Origin: Curtobacterium sp. TC1
Lineage (GTDB): Bacteria > Actinomycetota > Actinomycetes > Actinomycetales > Microbacteriaceae
Assembly (NCBI RefSeq): GCF_019844075.1
Contig: NZ_CP081964.1
Coordinates: 3,162,001 to 3,226,000, forward strand
Direction: 5' to 3'
Length of the DNA stretch: 64,000 nucleotides
Position 1 is the stretch's first letter. Every line of letters begins with the position of its first letter. Made by a program: the position numbers and the translations under genes. The notes beneath the pieces are model-generated. The model searched no databases and was not told the origin of the DNA. It worked only from the letters and a program-made list of their open reading frames with translations. This document shows positions 9,676 through 16,773 of the stretch, piece after piece.

Positions 9676-10657
9676 CAACGAGGCCCGTCTCCTGACGCAA
9701 GCGCCCCGCGGCTTCACGCGCGCGACCATCGCCCGCAGCCATCAGCTCGGCGTAGACGAGCAGCGGCGGTGCCGCCCGGATCCCGCCGGGTCTCGGCACG
9801 GGCGCAAGCCAGAACATGTCACGGACAGCGACGTTCGATCCCCCTCCGGTTCGCCACCTGTTGGCGAATGCGATCGCGGGCTGCCAGGGGCGGACCCACA
9901 GGGAGACCGTCTGGTGACGCACCCACGAGGTCGCCGCCTCACCGCTCACCATCATCTCGACGCCGGGGACCGGCCGGACGTCGAGGTCTCCGCTCTCGAA
10001 TCGTCGTGTTCGGCGCTCGGCACCCAACCCCGTGGGGAACGCCGCCGTCCACTGGTCGATCAGTGCATCTCGTGAGCGTCCACCGGGAACGAGGTCGGAG
10101 GGAGCCCGATCGGTCGCCTTGAGCTGCTCGAGCACCTCGCTGACGAGTCCGACGGACACGCCCGCGCACCTCGCCACCGTGCGCGTCGACATCTCCGTCA
10201 GGGCCGGCCAGCTCAGGAGCGCGAACAGCACCTGCGCCCGCTTCGTGCTGAACAAGTTGACGAGGCCCACCGCCTCGGTGTCTCCCCGGCCTGACGCGAC
10301 CGGCACCTTCCCTCGGACGTCGATCAGCAGCGTCGGGTCCTGGACGAAGGCATTCCCTGCGCTGTCGACGTAGCTGACCCCCAGGGCACGGAACTGCGCA
10401 GCACTCCGCGGAGTCATGCGGTGGCCGAGGACCAGCCGATCTCGAAGGTGGTCCGACGGCCAGGACACCCGGTCGTACGACCCCAGGGTCATCGCAGGCA
10501 GGAGCGCGGCGGTCATCGGCTTTCGCCACTGTCCGTCGAGTCGTATCAACTCGGCGTCCCACACGCTCAGATCCGCACCGTCGGGAAGGCCGCGCGCGGT
10601 CAACCCCAACCCGTACTCACTGAGACGTTCTCCGATGCTTGCGAGGACCTCGTCCAT
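9668..10657 (-). CDS. AbiEi-family antitoxin and transcriptional autoregulator (COG4861-like)
   Basis: 329 residues from ATG 10657; a TTG at 10672 and a GTG at 10663 are alternative starts. The middle contains GVSYVDSAGNA (93-103), a hallmark of this antitoxin-like family, then a winged-helix segment at about 155-180 (STRTVARCAGVSVGLVSEVL). It precedes and overlaps the nucleotidyltransferase gene by 8 bases. Antitoxins of this class bind inverted repeats in their own promoter, and three copies of a heptamer lie just upstream. Neutralisation of the downstream enzyme is inferred from family and arrangement. Confidence 0.8.
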   Translation of the reverse strand: MDEVLASIGERLSEYGLGLTARGLPDGADLSVWDAELIRLDGQWRKPMTAALLPAMTLGSYDRVSWPSDHLRDRLVLGHRMTPRSAAQFRALGVSYVDSAGNAFVQDPTLLIDVRGKVPVASGRGDTEAVGLVNLFSTKRAQVLFALLSWPALTEMSTRTVARCAGVSVGLVSEVLEQLKATDRAPSDLVPGGRSRDALIDQWTAAFPTGLGAERRTRRFESGDLDVRPVPGVEMMVSGEAATSWVRHQTVSLWVRPWQPAIAFANRWRTGGGSNVAVRDMFWLAPVPRPGGIRAAPPLLVYAELMAAGDGRAREAAGRLRQETGLVDA

Positions 10658-10681
10658 GGACACCCCGTTCAATAGTCCGCC

Positions 10682-10719
10682 GTGTTCACTTTAATTGAAC
10701 ACTCGCCGAAAGTGAACAC
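10682..10719. promoter_or_regulatory. candidate operator of the AbiE-type operon
   Basis: GTGTTCACTTT at 10682-10692 and its exact reverse complement AAAGTGAACAC at 10709-10719 form an 11-bp inverted repeat. A third copy of the heptamer TGAACAC lies inside at 10696-10702. The site begins 25 bases upstream of the antitoxin ATG, and its AT-rich centre (CTTTAATTGAA) is unusual for this genome, so it probably overlaps the promoter. Confidence 0.7.
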
Positions 10720-10756
10720 CACGACGAGCGGCTGATCCGGTCTGTCGCAGGAACGA

Positions 10757-10788
10757 CGAAACCCCGGTCCGATCGGACCGGGGTTTCG
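10757..10788 (-). terminator. hairpin terminator of tRNA-Ser
   Basis: A perfect 32-base palindrome: 14-base arms (left CGAAACCCCGGTCC) around GATC. It starts 8 bases after the 3' end of tRNA-Ser(GCU) on the minus strand and ends before the AbiE operator. Confidence 0.75.
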
Positions 10789-10795
10789 TGGAGCG

Positions 10796-10884
10796 CGGAG
10801 ACGGAGGGATTTGAACCCTCGGTCCCCTAAAGGGGACTCCACCTTAGCAGGGTGGTGCACTCGGCCGGACTATGCGACGTCTCC
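10796..10884 (-). tRNA. tRNA-Ser (anticodon GCU)
   Basis: 89 bases with the long variable arm of a serine tRNA. The acceptor stem is GGAGACG/CGTCTCC. The anticodon loop CTGCTAA, flanked by CCACC and GGTGG, carries GCT (GCU). The T loop contains GGTTCAAATCC. The 3' CCA is not encoded. A strong terminator hairpin follows. Confidence 0.95.
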
Positions 10885-11370
10885 AAGCACTCTCGCGAGC
10901 GCTCCGACCACCATACAGGAGGACCGGGCGACTCTCGACCCGACCGCACCCCGCGCGGGGCACGGTCACGGGACACGGGTCCCCCGAATTGGGGACAGCT
11001 CGACCTTGTCGCCGCGTACCCCGGTGCATAGCATCGTCGAGACGCGGCAATCACGTTCCGGGACTCGTCCCCGTCGTCGCGACACAGCACCGACGTCGCT
11101 CTCCGAGCCGGGCCCGGCGCGCCCGGTTGTCTGGCGCCCGCTCGGGGAGCGGCTTCCGGGGGCGCGGTCCACCACCGCGCCCCCGTTTCTGCGTCCGGGC
11201 ACGGCGGCCGACCGGTACGCGAAAGCGACAGTGTCCCGGCACGGCCCGCGGTCTGTGCCGTCAGCGCGACAGTGTGCCGTGGATGTTCGGCGGCAGACTG
11301 TCGCTTTCGCGAGACGCGGGGAGACACGGCGAGACGCGGGGAGACACGGGGCGGGGGCCAGAGCCCCGGG
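10885..11370. other. 486-base gene-free region
   Basis: No convincing gene was found on either strand between tRNA-Ser and the LCP gene. The left part probably holds the tRNA promoter. The right part is a repeat cluster described separately. A short GGGGC/GCCCC hairpin at 11354-11367 lies directly after the LCP stop codon and may end that transcript. Confidence 0.6.
11219..11350. repeat. REP-like cluster of inverted and tandem repeats
   Basis: GCGAAAGCGACAGT at 11219-11232 is exactly inverted as ACTGTCGCTTTCGC at 11297-11310, with another GCGACAGTGT at 11266-11275 between them. Immediately after, a 20-base unit beginning GAGACGCGGGGAGACACG occurs twice in tandem (11311-11350) with one mismatch. 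No protein is encoded. Confidence 0.7.
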
Positions 11371-12708
11371 TCAGTAGCCGAAGGCCTTGGAGCAGGTCTC
11401 CTGGTCGGCGGACTGTCCCTCGAGCCCGTCGATGGTCTCCGGCGTCGCGGATGCCGTCGGAGCAGCAGCGGGTGTGGACGGAGCAGCGGCGGCCGGCGAC
11501 GACGGCGCGGCAGCCGCGGGCGAGGACGCCGGAGCCGACGGCGCGGCAGCGGCAGCGGGCGGCGAGGCAGCCGCCGACGGCGCCGCGTTCGTCTCGGACC
11601 CGATGCCCGTGCTGTCCTCCCCCAGGGAGAACGACTGGTCCGCCTTGATCTTCGCGAACAACCGGTCGGCCAGGTACGTCGTCGGCTGCACCTTGCCCTC
11701 GTAGACCCCGGTGCCGCCGGTCGTGCCCGGGTACTGCACGAAGTTCACCTGCGACAGCGGGAGGTCCTGCAGCGCCCGTCCCATCTGCACCATCGTGCCG
11801 ATGTCGTTCAGGCTCTCGGACAGCTGCATGTTCGACGCCGCCGCGCGGGCCAGCTTGTACAGGGTGGTCGGCGAGGTGAGGGTGTCGTTCGACTTCACGG
11901 TCCGGAGCAGCGACGACAGGAACACCTGCTGGCTCGAGATCCGGCCGAGGTCGGAGCCGTCACCGACGCCGTGCCGGGTCCGCAGGAAGGCGAGGGCCTC
12001 GTCGCCCTGCAGGGTCGAGGTGCCGGCGGGCAGGTCGAGCCCGGTGTAGGGGTCCTCGATCGGCTGCGCCACGCAGACCGGCACACCACCGATCGCGTTC
12101 GACATCTCGATGACCCCGTTGAACGAGACCGCCGCCGAGTACTGGATGTCCAGGCCGGTGAGCCCCTGCACGGTCTGGGTCACGCAGTTGAGCCCACCGT
12201 CGCTGAACGAGGTGTTGATGGGTTGGGCGGCCATCGCCGACGCCGTCCCGGAGCCGTCGGTCTTCTTGCACGCGGGGATCGGGGTGACGAGGTCGCGGGG
12301 GATGCTCACTGCGGTCGCGTTGGTGTGGTCCGCCGAGACGTGGAGCAGGATGTTGACGTCGTTGAGGGTGGCGTCGCGCTCCCCGAACTCCGCGGACTGG
12401 TCCGGGTCGTTGTCCGTCCCGACGACGAGCATGTTGAAGCCGCCCTTGTACGCGCTGAGCGACGGGGCCTTGGTGCCGTTCGACCGCGGCGCGGGCTGCC
12501 CCTCGATCTGCACGCCGTCGCCGAGGTCGTCCGTCACCTGCTTCGCTGCGATGGCCGCTACGGAGGCCGTACTGACGACCGCCACTGCGGCTACGCTCGC
12601 GACCAGCGCAGCGACGGTCCGGAAGGGTCCGGACCGTGGGAGACGTCCGTGCCGTGCGATCCCGTCGACTCGGTTCAGGCGGTGGGAGCGATCGCGGACG
12701 TCGTGCAC
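11371..12708 (-). CDS. LytR-CpsA-Psr (LCP) family cell-wall glycopolymer transferase
   Basis: 445 residues from GTG 12708, with AGGAG upstream. A single N-terminal membrane anchor lies near residues 30-55, and the LCP domain spans about 90-310, including NMLVVGTDN, RDATLNDVN, AVSIPRDL and ALAFLRTRH. LCP proteins move polyprenyl-linked glycopolymers onto peptidoglycan outside the membrane. The C-terminus is a long Ala/Pro/Ser low-complexity stretch (about 370-428) ending in a short Cys-containing tail (DQETCSKAFGY). The tail may span or bind the wall; this is inference. Confidence 0.9.
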   Translation of the reverse strand: MHDVRDRSHRLNRVDGIARHGRLPRSGPFRTVAALVASVAAVAVVSTASVAAIAAKQVTDDLGDGVQIEGQPAPRSNGTKAPSLSAYKGGFNMLVVGTDNDPDQSAEFGERDATLNDVNILLHVSADHTNATAVSIPRDLVTPIPACKKTDGSGTASAMAAQPINTSFSDGGLNCVTQTVQGLTGLDIQYSAAVSFNGVIEMSNAIGGVPVCVAQPIEDPYTGLDLPAGTSTLQGDEALAFLRTRHGVGDGSDLGRISSQQVFLSSLLRTVKSNDTLTSPTTLYKLARAAASNMQLSESLNDIGTMVQMGRALQDLPLSQVNFVQYPGTTGGTGVYEGKVQPTTYLADRLFAKIKADQSFSLGEDSTGIGSETNAAPSAAASPPAAAAAPSAPASSPAAAAPSSPAAAAPSTPAAAPTASATPETIDGLEGQSADQETCSKAFGY

Positions 12709-12878
12709 GGGCTCTCCTGTCGTCGGTGGACGCGCCGGGGTGGCAACCGGTCAAGGCTGCCACGCAGATCCCTGGCGATCCAGTGCGTACGACGTCGGAG
12801 CGAACCCACTCATCCGCCGTCGACCCCCGGATCCACGGGGTTCGATGCCGACCTGTGCGAACCCGCAGACGGAGCGGC

Positions 12879-13559
12879 TCAGGAGGCCACGGACACCCGG
12901 AACCGGTCCGGCAGGGCGATGAGCGCTGCAGCGAGCTCGAGCAACACCGCCGCGCAGTCGTCGACCGCGTCGCGCTCCGCTGCCCGCACGGCCTGGTCGA
13001 CGAGGTCGAGTCGCCGCGCCCGGTCGACCACGGCGTCGATCCCGTTGGCCAGGGCGATGTCGTCCGTGAAGAACATGTCGAGGACGGTGCGCTGGGACAG
13101 CATCCAGTCGGCACTCACCGAGGCGCCGCTTCGGCGCAGGAACCACGCCGCGAGTTCGACGAAGGCCCCGGCTTCGGTCCAGCACTCGCGGAGCCAGCTG
13201 TGGTCGAAGCGATCGTCGGGCCCCACGCCGCTCGCCGCCGGGTCGACGATCATCGCGCGTGCGATGCGCAGCCGCTCGGTCATCTGGTCGACCGACCAGT
13301 GCGTGATCACCACGCCGACGTACCGCTGCACCGTGACGAGCTGGTGCGACTCGAGGGAGACGAGGGCTTCGCGCACCGGGGTGCGGGAGACCTGCATGTC
13401 CTCGGCGATGGTGTCGAGCCGGAGTCGCTGCCCACGTCGGTACTCGCCACGCAGGACGTTGTCGAGCAGACGGAGGAACACCGCGTCGCGCAGCAGGCTG
13501 CGCCGCAGCCCGCGGAGGTCGAGGTCGCTCCGACCGACACACAACGGTGACTGCTCCAT
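12879..13559 (-). CDS. GntR family regulator, FCD (FadR) subfamily
   Basis: 226 residues from ATG 13559. The N-terminal winged helix includes RLRLDTIAEDMQVSRTPVRE and EALVSLESHQLV (about 45-75). An all-helical FCD effector domain follows with probable metal-ligand residues in its His- and Asp-containing helices. A MFS gene of the same orientation lies 170 bases upstream. An imperfect inverted repeat GCATACA-gaa-TGTTGC at about 13698-13713 in the gap is a possible binding site. Such regulators usually respond to organic acids or sugar acids, and the neighbouring transporter may be the target. Confidence 0.85.
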   Translation of the reverse strand: MEQSPLCVGRSDLDLRGLRRSLLRDAVFLRLLDNVLRGEYRRGQRLRLDTIAEDMQVSRTPVREALVSLESHQLVTVQRYVGVVITHWSVDQMTERLRIARAMIVDPAASGVGPDDRFDHSWLRECWTEAGAFVELAAWFLRRSGASVSADWMLSQRTVLDMFFTDDIALANGIDAVVDRARRLDLVDQAVRAAERDAVDDCAAVLLELAAALIALPDRFRVSVAS

Positions 13560-13729
13560 GCGGCCAGCCTCACGCACGGCGGATGCCCTCGGCGGGGGCG
13601 CCGCCACCATCGTGGATCGTCGTCGTCGGGGTCGCGCTGTGGAGGAGTGCCATGTGGGCACAGTGGCACCCTGTCGACGACGCCGCTAAACACTCCGCAT
13701 ACAGAATGTTGCATGGCCGAGGCCGTACG

Positions 13730-15184
13730 TCAGCGCCGCTGCTCCTCCGCGTCGCCGGTCAGGACCGAGAGCGGTTGCGTCACGTCCTCGAGCCCCTTCC
13801 GGGCGGCATCGACCCCGAAGACCAGGGCGATCACCCCACCGCCGATCATCACCGCGGACCCGAGCAGGTACCCCCAGAAGAGCGGCTCACGCGAGGTTCC
13901 GTCCCCGATGAACGCCCCGTAGATCAGCGGCGCGACCGCACCGAAGACCTGCGCGAGGGCGAAGAAGTACGAGATGGCCTGCGACCGCAGTTCGAGCGGG
14001 AAGATCTCGCTCACCGTCAGGTACGCGCTCGAGGCACCGGCCGAGGCGAAGAAGAACGACACGCACCAGAAGGCCACCTGCACCGTCGCCGAGATCGCGT
14101 CGGCGCGGAACAGGAACGCCGAGGTCGCCAGGACGAGCCCGGACACCAGGTACGTCAGGAAGATCATCTGCCGCCGGCCCCAGGTGTCGAAGAACCGACC
14201 GAGGATGATCGGCCCGAGCAGGTTGCCGATCGCGAAGGGGAAGAAGTAGATCGACGTCTGCGCGGTCTTCAGGCCGAAGAAGTTCGTCAGGACGAGCGCG
14301 TAGGTGAAGAAGATGGCGTTGTAGAGGAACGCCTGCGTGATCATCATCGACGCCCCGACCAGCGTGCGTGTCGGGTACTGCTTGAGCAGCACGCGCGCGA
14401 TGGTCAGGAACCCGACGCGGTCGGTCGGCGTCACGGTCATCGCCTTCGACTCGTCGACGTCCGGCAGCCGCTTGCCCGTGGACTTCTCGACCGCCGCCTC
14501 GATCTGGGTGACGGTCGCTTCGGCCTCTTCCTCCCGACCGTGGGTCATGAGCCAGCGCGGACTCTCGGGGATGTGCCGCCGCAGGAAGATGATCGCGATG
14601 CCGAGTACCGGGCCGAGGAAGAACCCGATGCGCCAGCCGATGCTCTCGGAGAAGTTCGCCGTGTCGAGCAGGTAGATGTTCGCGAAGGCGCCGAGCGCTG
14701 CGCCGCCCCAGTACGTGCCGTTGATGGCGATGTCGACGTGTCCGCGGTACTTGGCCGGGATGAGTTCGTCGATCGCCGAGTTGATCGCCGCGTACTCGCC
14801 GCCGATGCCGAGGCCCGCGACGAACCGGAACGCGGCCAGGAACCAGAAGTCCTGGGCGAGGCCGGCGATGCCGGAACCGATCAGGTAGATCGCGAGCGTC
14901 AGGATGAAGAGCTTGCGGCGCCCGAGTCGGTCGGACATGCGTCCGAACACCAGCGCTCCGACCACCTGGCCGACCAGGTAGATCGTGCCGAGGGAGGTCA
15001 CCTGTTGCGTCGACAGGTTGAGGTCGGCCTGGAAGCCCGCGTTGGAGACGATCTGGATCTCCAGGCCGTCCAGGATCCAGGAGACCCCGAGTCCGACGAC
15101 GACACTCCAGTGGAACCGCGTCCACGGCAGTCTGTCCATCCTGGCGGGGACCAGGCTCTTGATCGCCCCGTTCGTGCTGCTCAC
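13730..15184 (-). CDS. MFS transporter, sugar/aromatic-acid symporter type
   Basis: 484 residues from GTG 15184; an ATG at 15139 is an alternative start, and neither has a clear Shine-Dalgarno. Twelve hydrophobic segments are apparent, with GRMSDRLGRRK in the 2-3 loop, FRFVAGLGIGGEYAA in helix 4 and PESPRWL before the central loop. These are hallmarks of the sugar porter/AAHS-type branch. It probably imports a sugar, aromatic acid or other organic acid with protons. The downstream GntR gene may control it. Confidence 0.87.
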   Translation of the reverse strand: MSSTNGAIKSLVPARMDRLPWTRFHWSVVVGLGVSWILDGLEIQIVSNAGFQADLNLSTQQVTSLGTIYLVGQVVGALVFGRMSDRLGRRKLFILTLAIYLIGSGIAGLAQDFWFLAAFRFVAGLGIGGEYAAINSAIDELIPAKYRGHVDIAINGTYWGGAALGAFANIYLLDTANFSESIGWRIGFFLGPVLGIAIIFLRRHIPESPRWLMTHGREEEAEATVTQIEAAVEKSTGKRLPDVDESKAMTVTPTDRVGFLTIARVLLKQYPTRTLVGASMMITQAFLYNAIFFTYALVLTNFFGLKTAQTSIYFFPFAIGNLLGPIILGRFFDTWGRRQMIFLTYLVSGLVLATSAFLFRADAISATVQVAFWCVSFFFASAGASSAYLTVSEIFPLELRSQAISYFFALAQVFGAVAPLIYGAFIGDGTSREPLFWGYLLGSAVMIGGGVIALVFGVDAARKGLEDVTQPLSVLTGDAEEQRR

Positions 15185-15235
15185 GAGAGGGGAACCTACG
15201 CCGAGATCGGCGAGATGGTTCACATTCGGTACGAC

Positions 15236-15291
15236 GGGGCCGGCTCGGAGCCGGATCCCCCTATCGAATCCGGCTCCGATGCCGGAGCCCC
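15236..15291. repeat. imperfect long inverted repeat
   Basis: The left arm 15236-15256 (GGGGC...CCGGAT) pairs with 15268-15291 (ATCCGGCTCCGATGCCGG...CCCC) with two small bulges. It lies in the divergent gap between the MFS and AAA+ genes. It may form a cruciform or RNA hairpin; no gene is encoded. Confidence 0.6.
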
Positions 15292-15321
15292 AATCATCGC
15301 GGTCGCTCCGGAAACCCACAA

Positions 15322-15367
15322 GCGGACGGGAGGCACGGTGCCAGCTGGCACCGTGCCTCCCGTCCGC
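15322..15367. repeat. perfect 46-bp palindrome, copy 1 of dispersed family
   Basis: Left arm 15322-15344 begins GCGGACGGGAGGCACGGTG; the right arm 15345-15367 is its exact reverse complement with no loop. It ends 20 bases before the GTG of the AAA+ gene. Related palindromes occur at 26234, 32188 and 60079, and a half copy at 39783. Confidence 0.85.
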
Positions 15368-15387
15368 AACGGCGTAACGTCCAAGAC

Positions 15388-16773
15388 GTGACCCGACCCG
15401 ACATCCACACGGTCGGCGAGCTCCGCACTTCTGGCCACGTCCAGAAGACGGTCCGCGCCGAGATCCGCGACAACCTGCTGACCGCGCTGCGCGCGGGAGA
15501 CGACCCCTGGCCCGGCCTGCACGGGTTCGAGACGACCGTGATCCCACAGCTCGAACGTGCCCTGATCGCCGGCCACGACGTCGTCCTGCTCGGCGAGCGC
15601 GGCCAGGGCAAGACCCGCCTGCTGCGGACGCTGCAGGGCCTGCTCGACGAGTGGACCCCGGTGATCACCGGCTCCGAACTCGGCGAACACCCGTACGAGC
15701 CCATCACCACCGCGAGCGCCCGCCGGGCCGAGGACCTCGGTGACGCCCTGCCGATCTCGTGGCGGCACCGTGACGACCGCTACGTCGAGAAGCTCGCGAC
15801 ACCGGACACGAGCGTCGCCGACCTGATCGGCGACGTCGACCCGATGAAGGTCGCCGAGGGACGCAGCCTGGGCGACCCCGAGACGATCCACTTCGGACTC
15901 GTCCCCCGCGGCCACCGCGGCATCGTCGCGATCAACGAGCTGCCGGACCTGTCCGAGCGCATCCAGGTCGCGATGCTCAACGTGATGGAGGAACGCGACG
16001 TCCAGATCCGTGGCTACGTGCTCCGGCTCCCCCTCGACGTGCTCGTGGTGGCCAGCGCGAACCCGGAGGACTACACGAACCGCGGCCGGATCATCACACC
16101 GCTGAAGGACCGCTTCGGCGCGGAGATCCGGACCCACTACCCGATCGAGCTCGAGGACGAGATCGCCGTCATCCGGCAGGAGGCGCAGCTCACCGCCGAG
16201 GTGCCGGACGCGATCGTCGAGATCCTGGCCCGCTTCACCCGTGCGCTGCGCGGGTCCAGCGCGGTCGACCAGCGCAGCGGTGTCAGCGCCCGGTTCGCGA
16301 TCGCCGGCGCCGAGACCGTCGCCGCGGCGGCCGTGCACCGCGCAGCACGCCAGGGCGAGCCGGACGCCGTCGCGCGACCGATCGACCTCGAGACGGCGGT
16401 CGACGTGCTCGGCGGCAAGATCGAGTTCGAGAACGGCGAGGAGGACCGCGCGGACGAGGTGCTCGAGCACCTGCTGCGGACCGCCACGGCGGAGACGGTG
16501 CGTGCCCGGTTCCGCGGGCTGGACTTCGGAGTGCTCGTCGAGGCCCTCGACGGCGGGACGATGGTGACGACGGGCGAACAGGTCGGCGCACGGGCGTTCC
16601 TCGAGGGGCTGCCGTCGATCGGCGAGTCCGACCTGTACGACCAGGTGTGCGAACGCCTCGGCGCCACGAACGACGGCGAGCGCGCGGGTGCGATCGAACT
16701 CGCGCTCGAGGGGCTCTTCCTCGCCCGCCGCATCAGCAAGGAGTCCGGCGGGGGTGAAGCCGTCTATGGCTAG
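15388..16773 (+). CDS. AAA+ ATPase, magnesium-chelatase subunit I/MoxR-like
   Basis: 461 residues. Walker A is GERGQGKT at residues 69-76 and Walker B GIVAINELPDL at 178-188, followed by VVASANPEDYTNRGRIITPLKDR. This matches the BchI/MoxR-like AAA+ clade, which works with VWA-domain partners. The partner gene follows with an 8-base overlap. Unlike the MoxR protein at 2586-3578, it has long insertions around residues 100-170. GTG 15388 is the first start after the large palindrome; no strong Shine-Dalgarno is seen. Target unknown. Confidence 0.88.
   Translation: MTRPDIHTVGELRTSGHVQKTVRAEIRDNLLTALRAGDDPWPGLHGFETTVIPQLERALIAGHDVVLLGERGQGKTRLLRTLQGLLDEWTPVITGSELGEHPYEPITTASARRAEDLGDALPISWRHRDDRYVEKLATPDTSVADLIGDVDPMKVAEGRSLGDPETIHFGLVPRGHRGIVAINELPDLSERIQVAMLNVMEERDVQIRGYVLRLPLDVLVVASANPEDYTNRGRIITPLKDRFGAEIRTHYPIELEDEIAVIRQEAQLTAEVPDAIVEILARFTRALRGSSAVDQRSGVSARFAIAGAETVAAAAVHRAARQGEPDAVARPIDLETAVDVLGGKIEFENGEEDRADEVLEHLLRTATAETVRARFRGLDFGVLVEALDGGTMVTTGEQVGARAFLEGLPSIGESDLYDQVCERLGATNDGERAGAIELALEGLFLARRISKESGGGEAVYG

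Noticed and set aside
10759..10788. The 32-base palindrome as another member of the GGACGGGAGGC family
   Set aside because: Sequence is unrelated (CGAAACCCCGGTCC arms) and its place right after a tRNA fits a simple terminator.
11311..11350. Tandem 20-base units read as a CRISPR array
   Set aside because: Only two adjacent units, no spacers between them, and no cas genes in the window.
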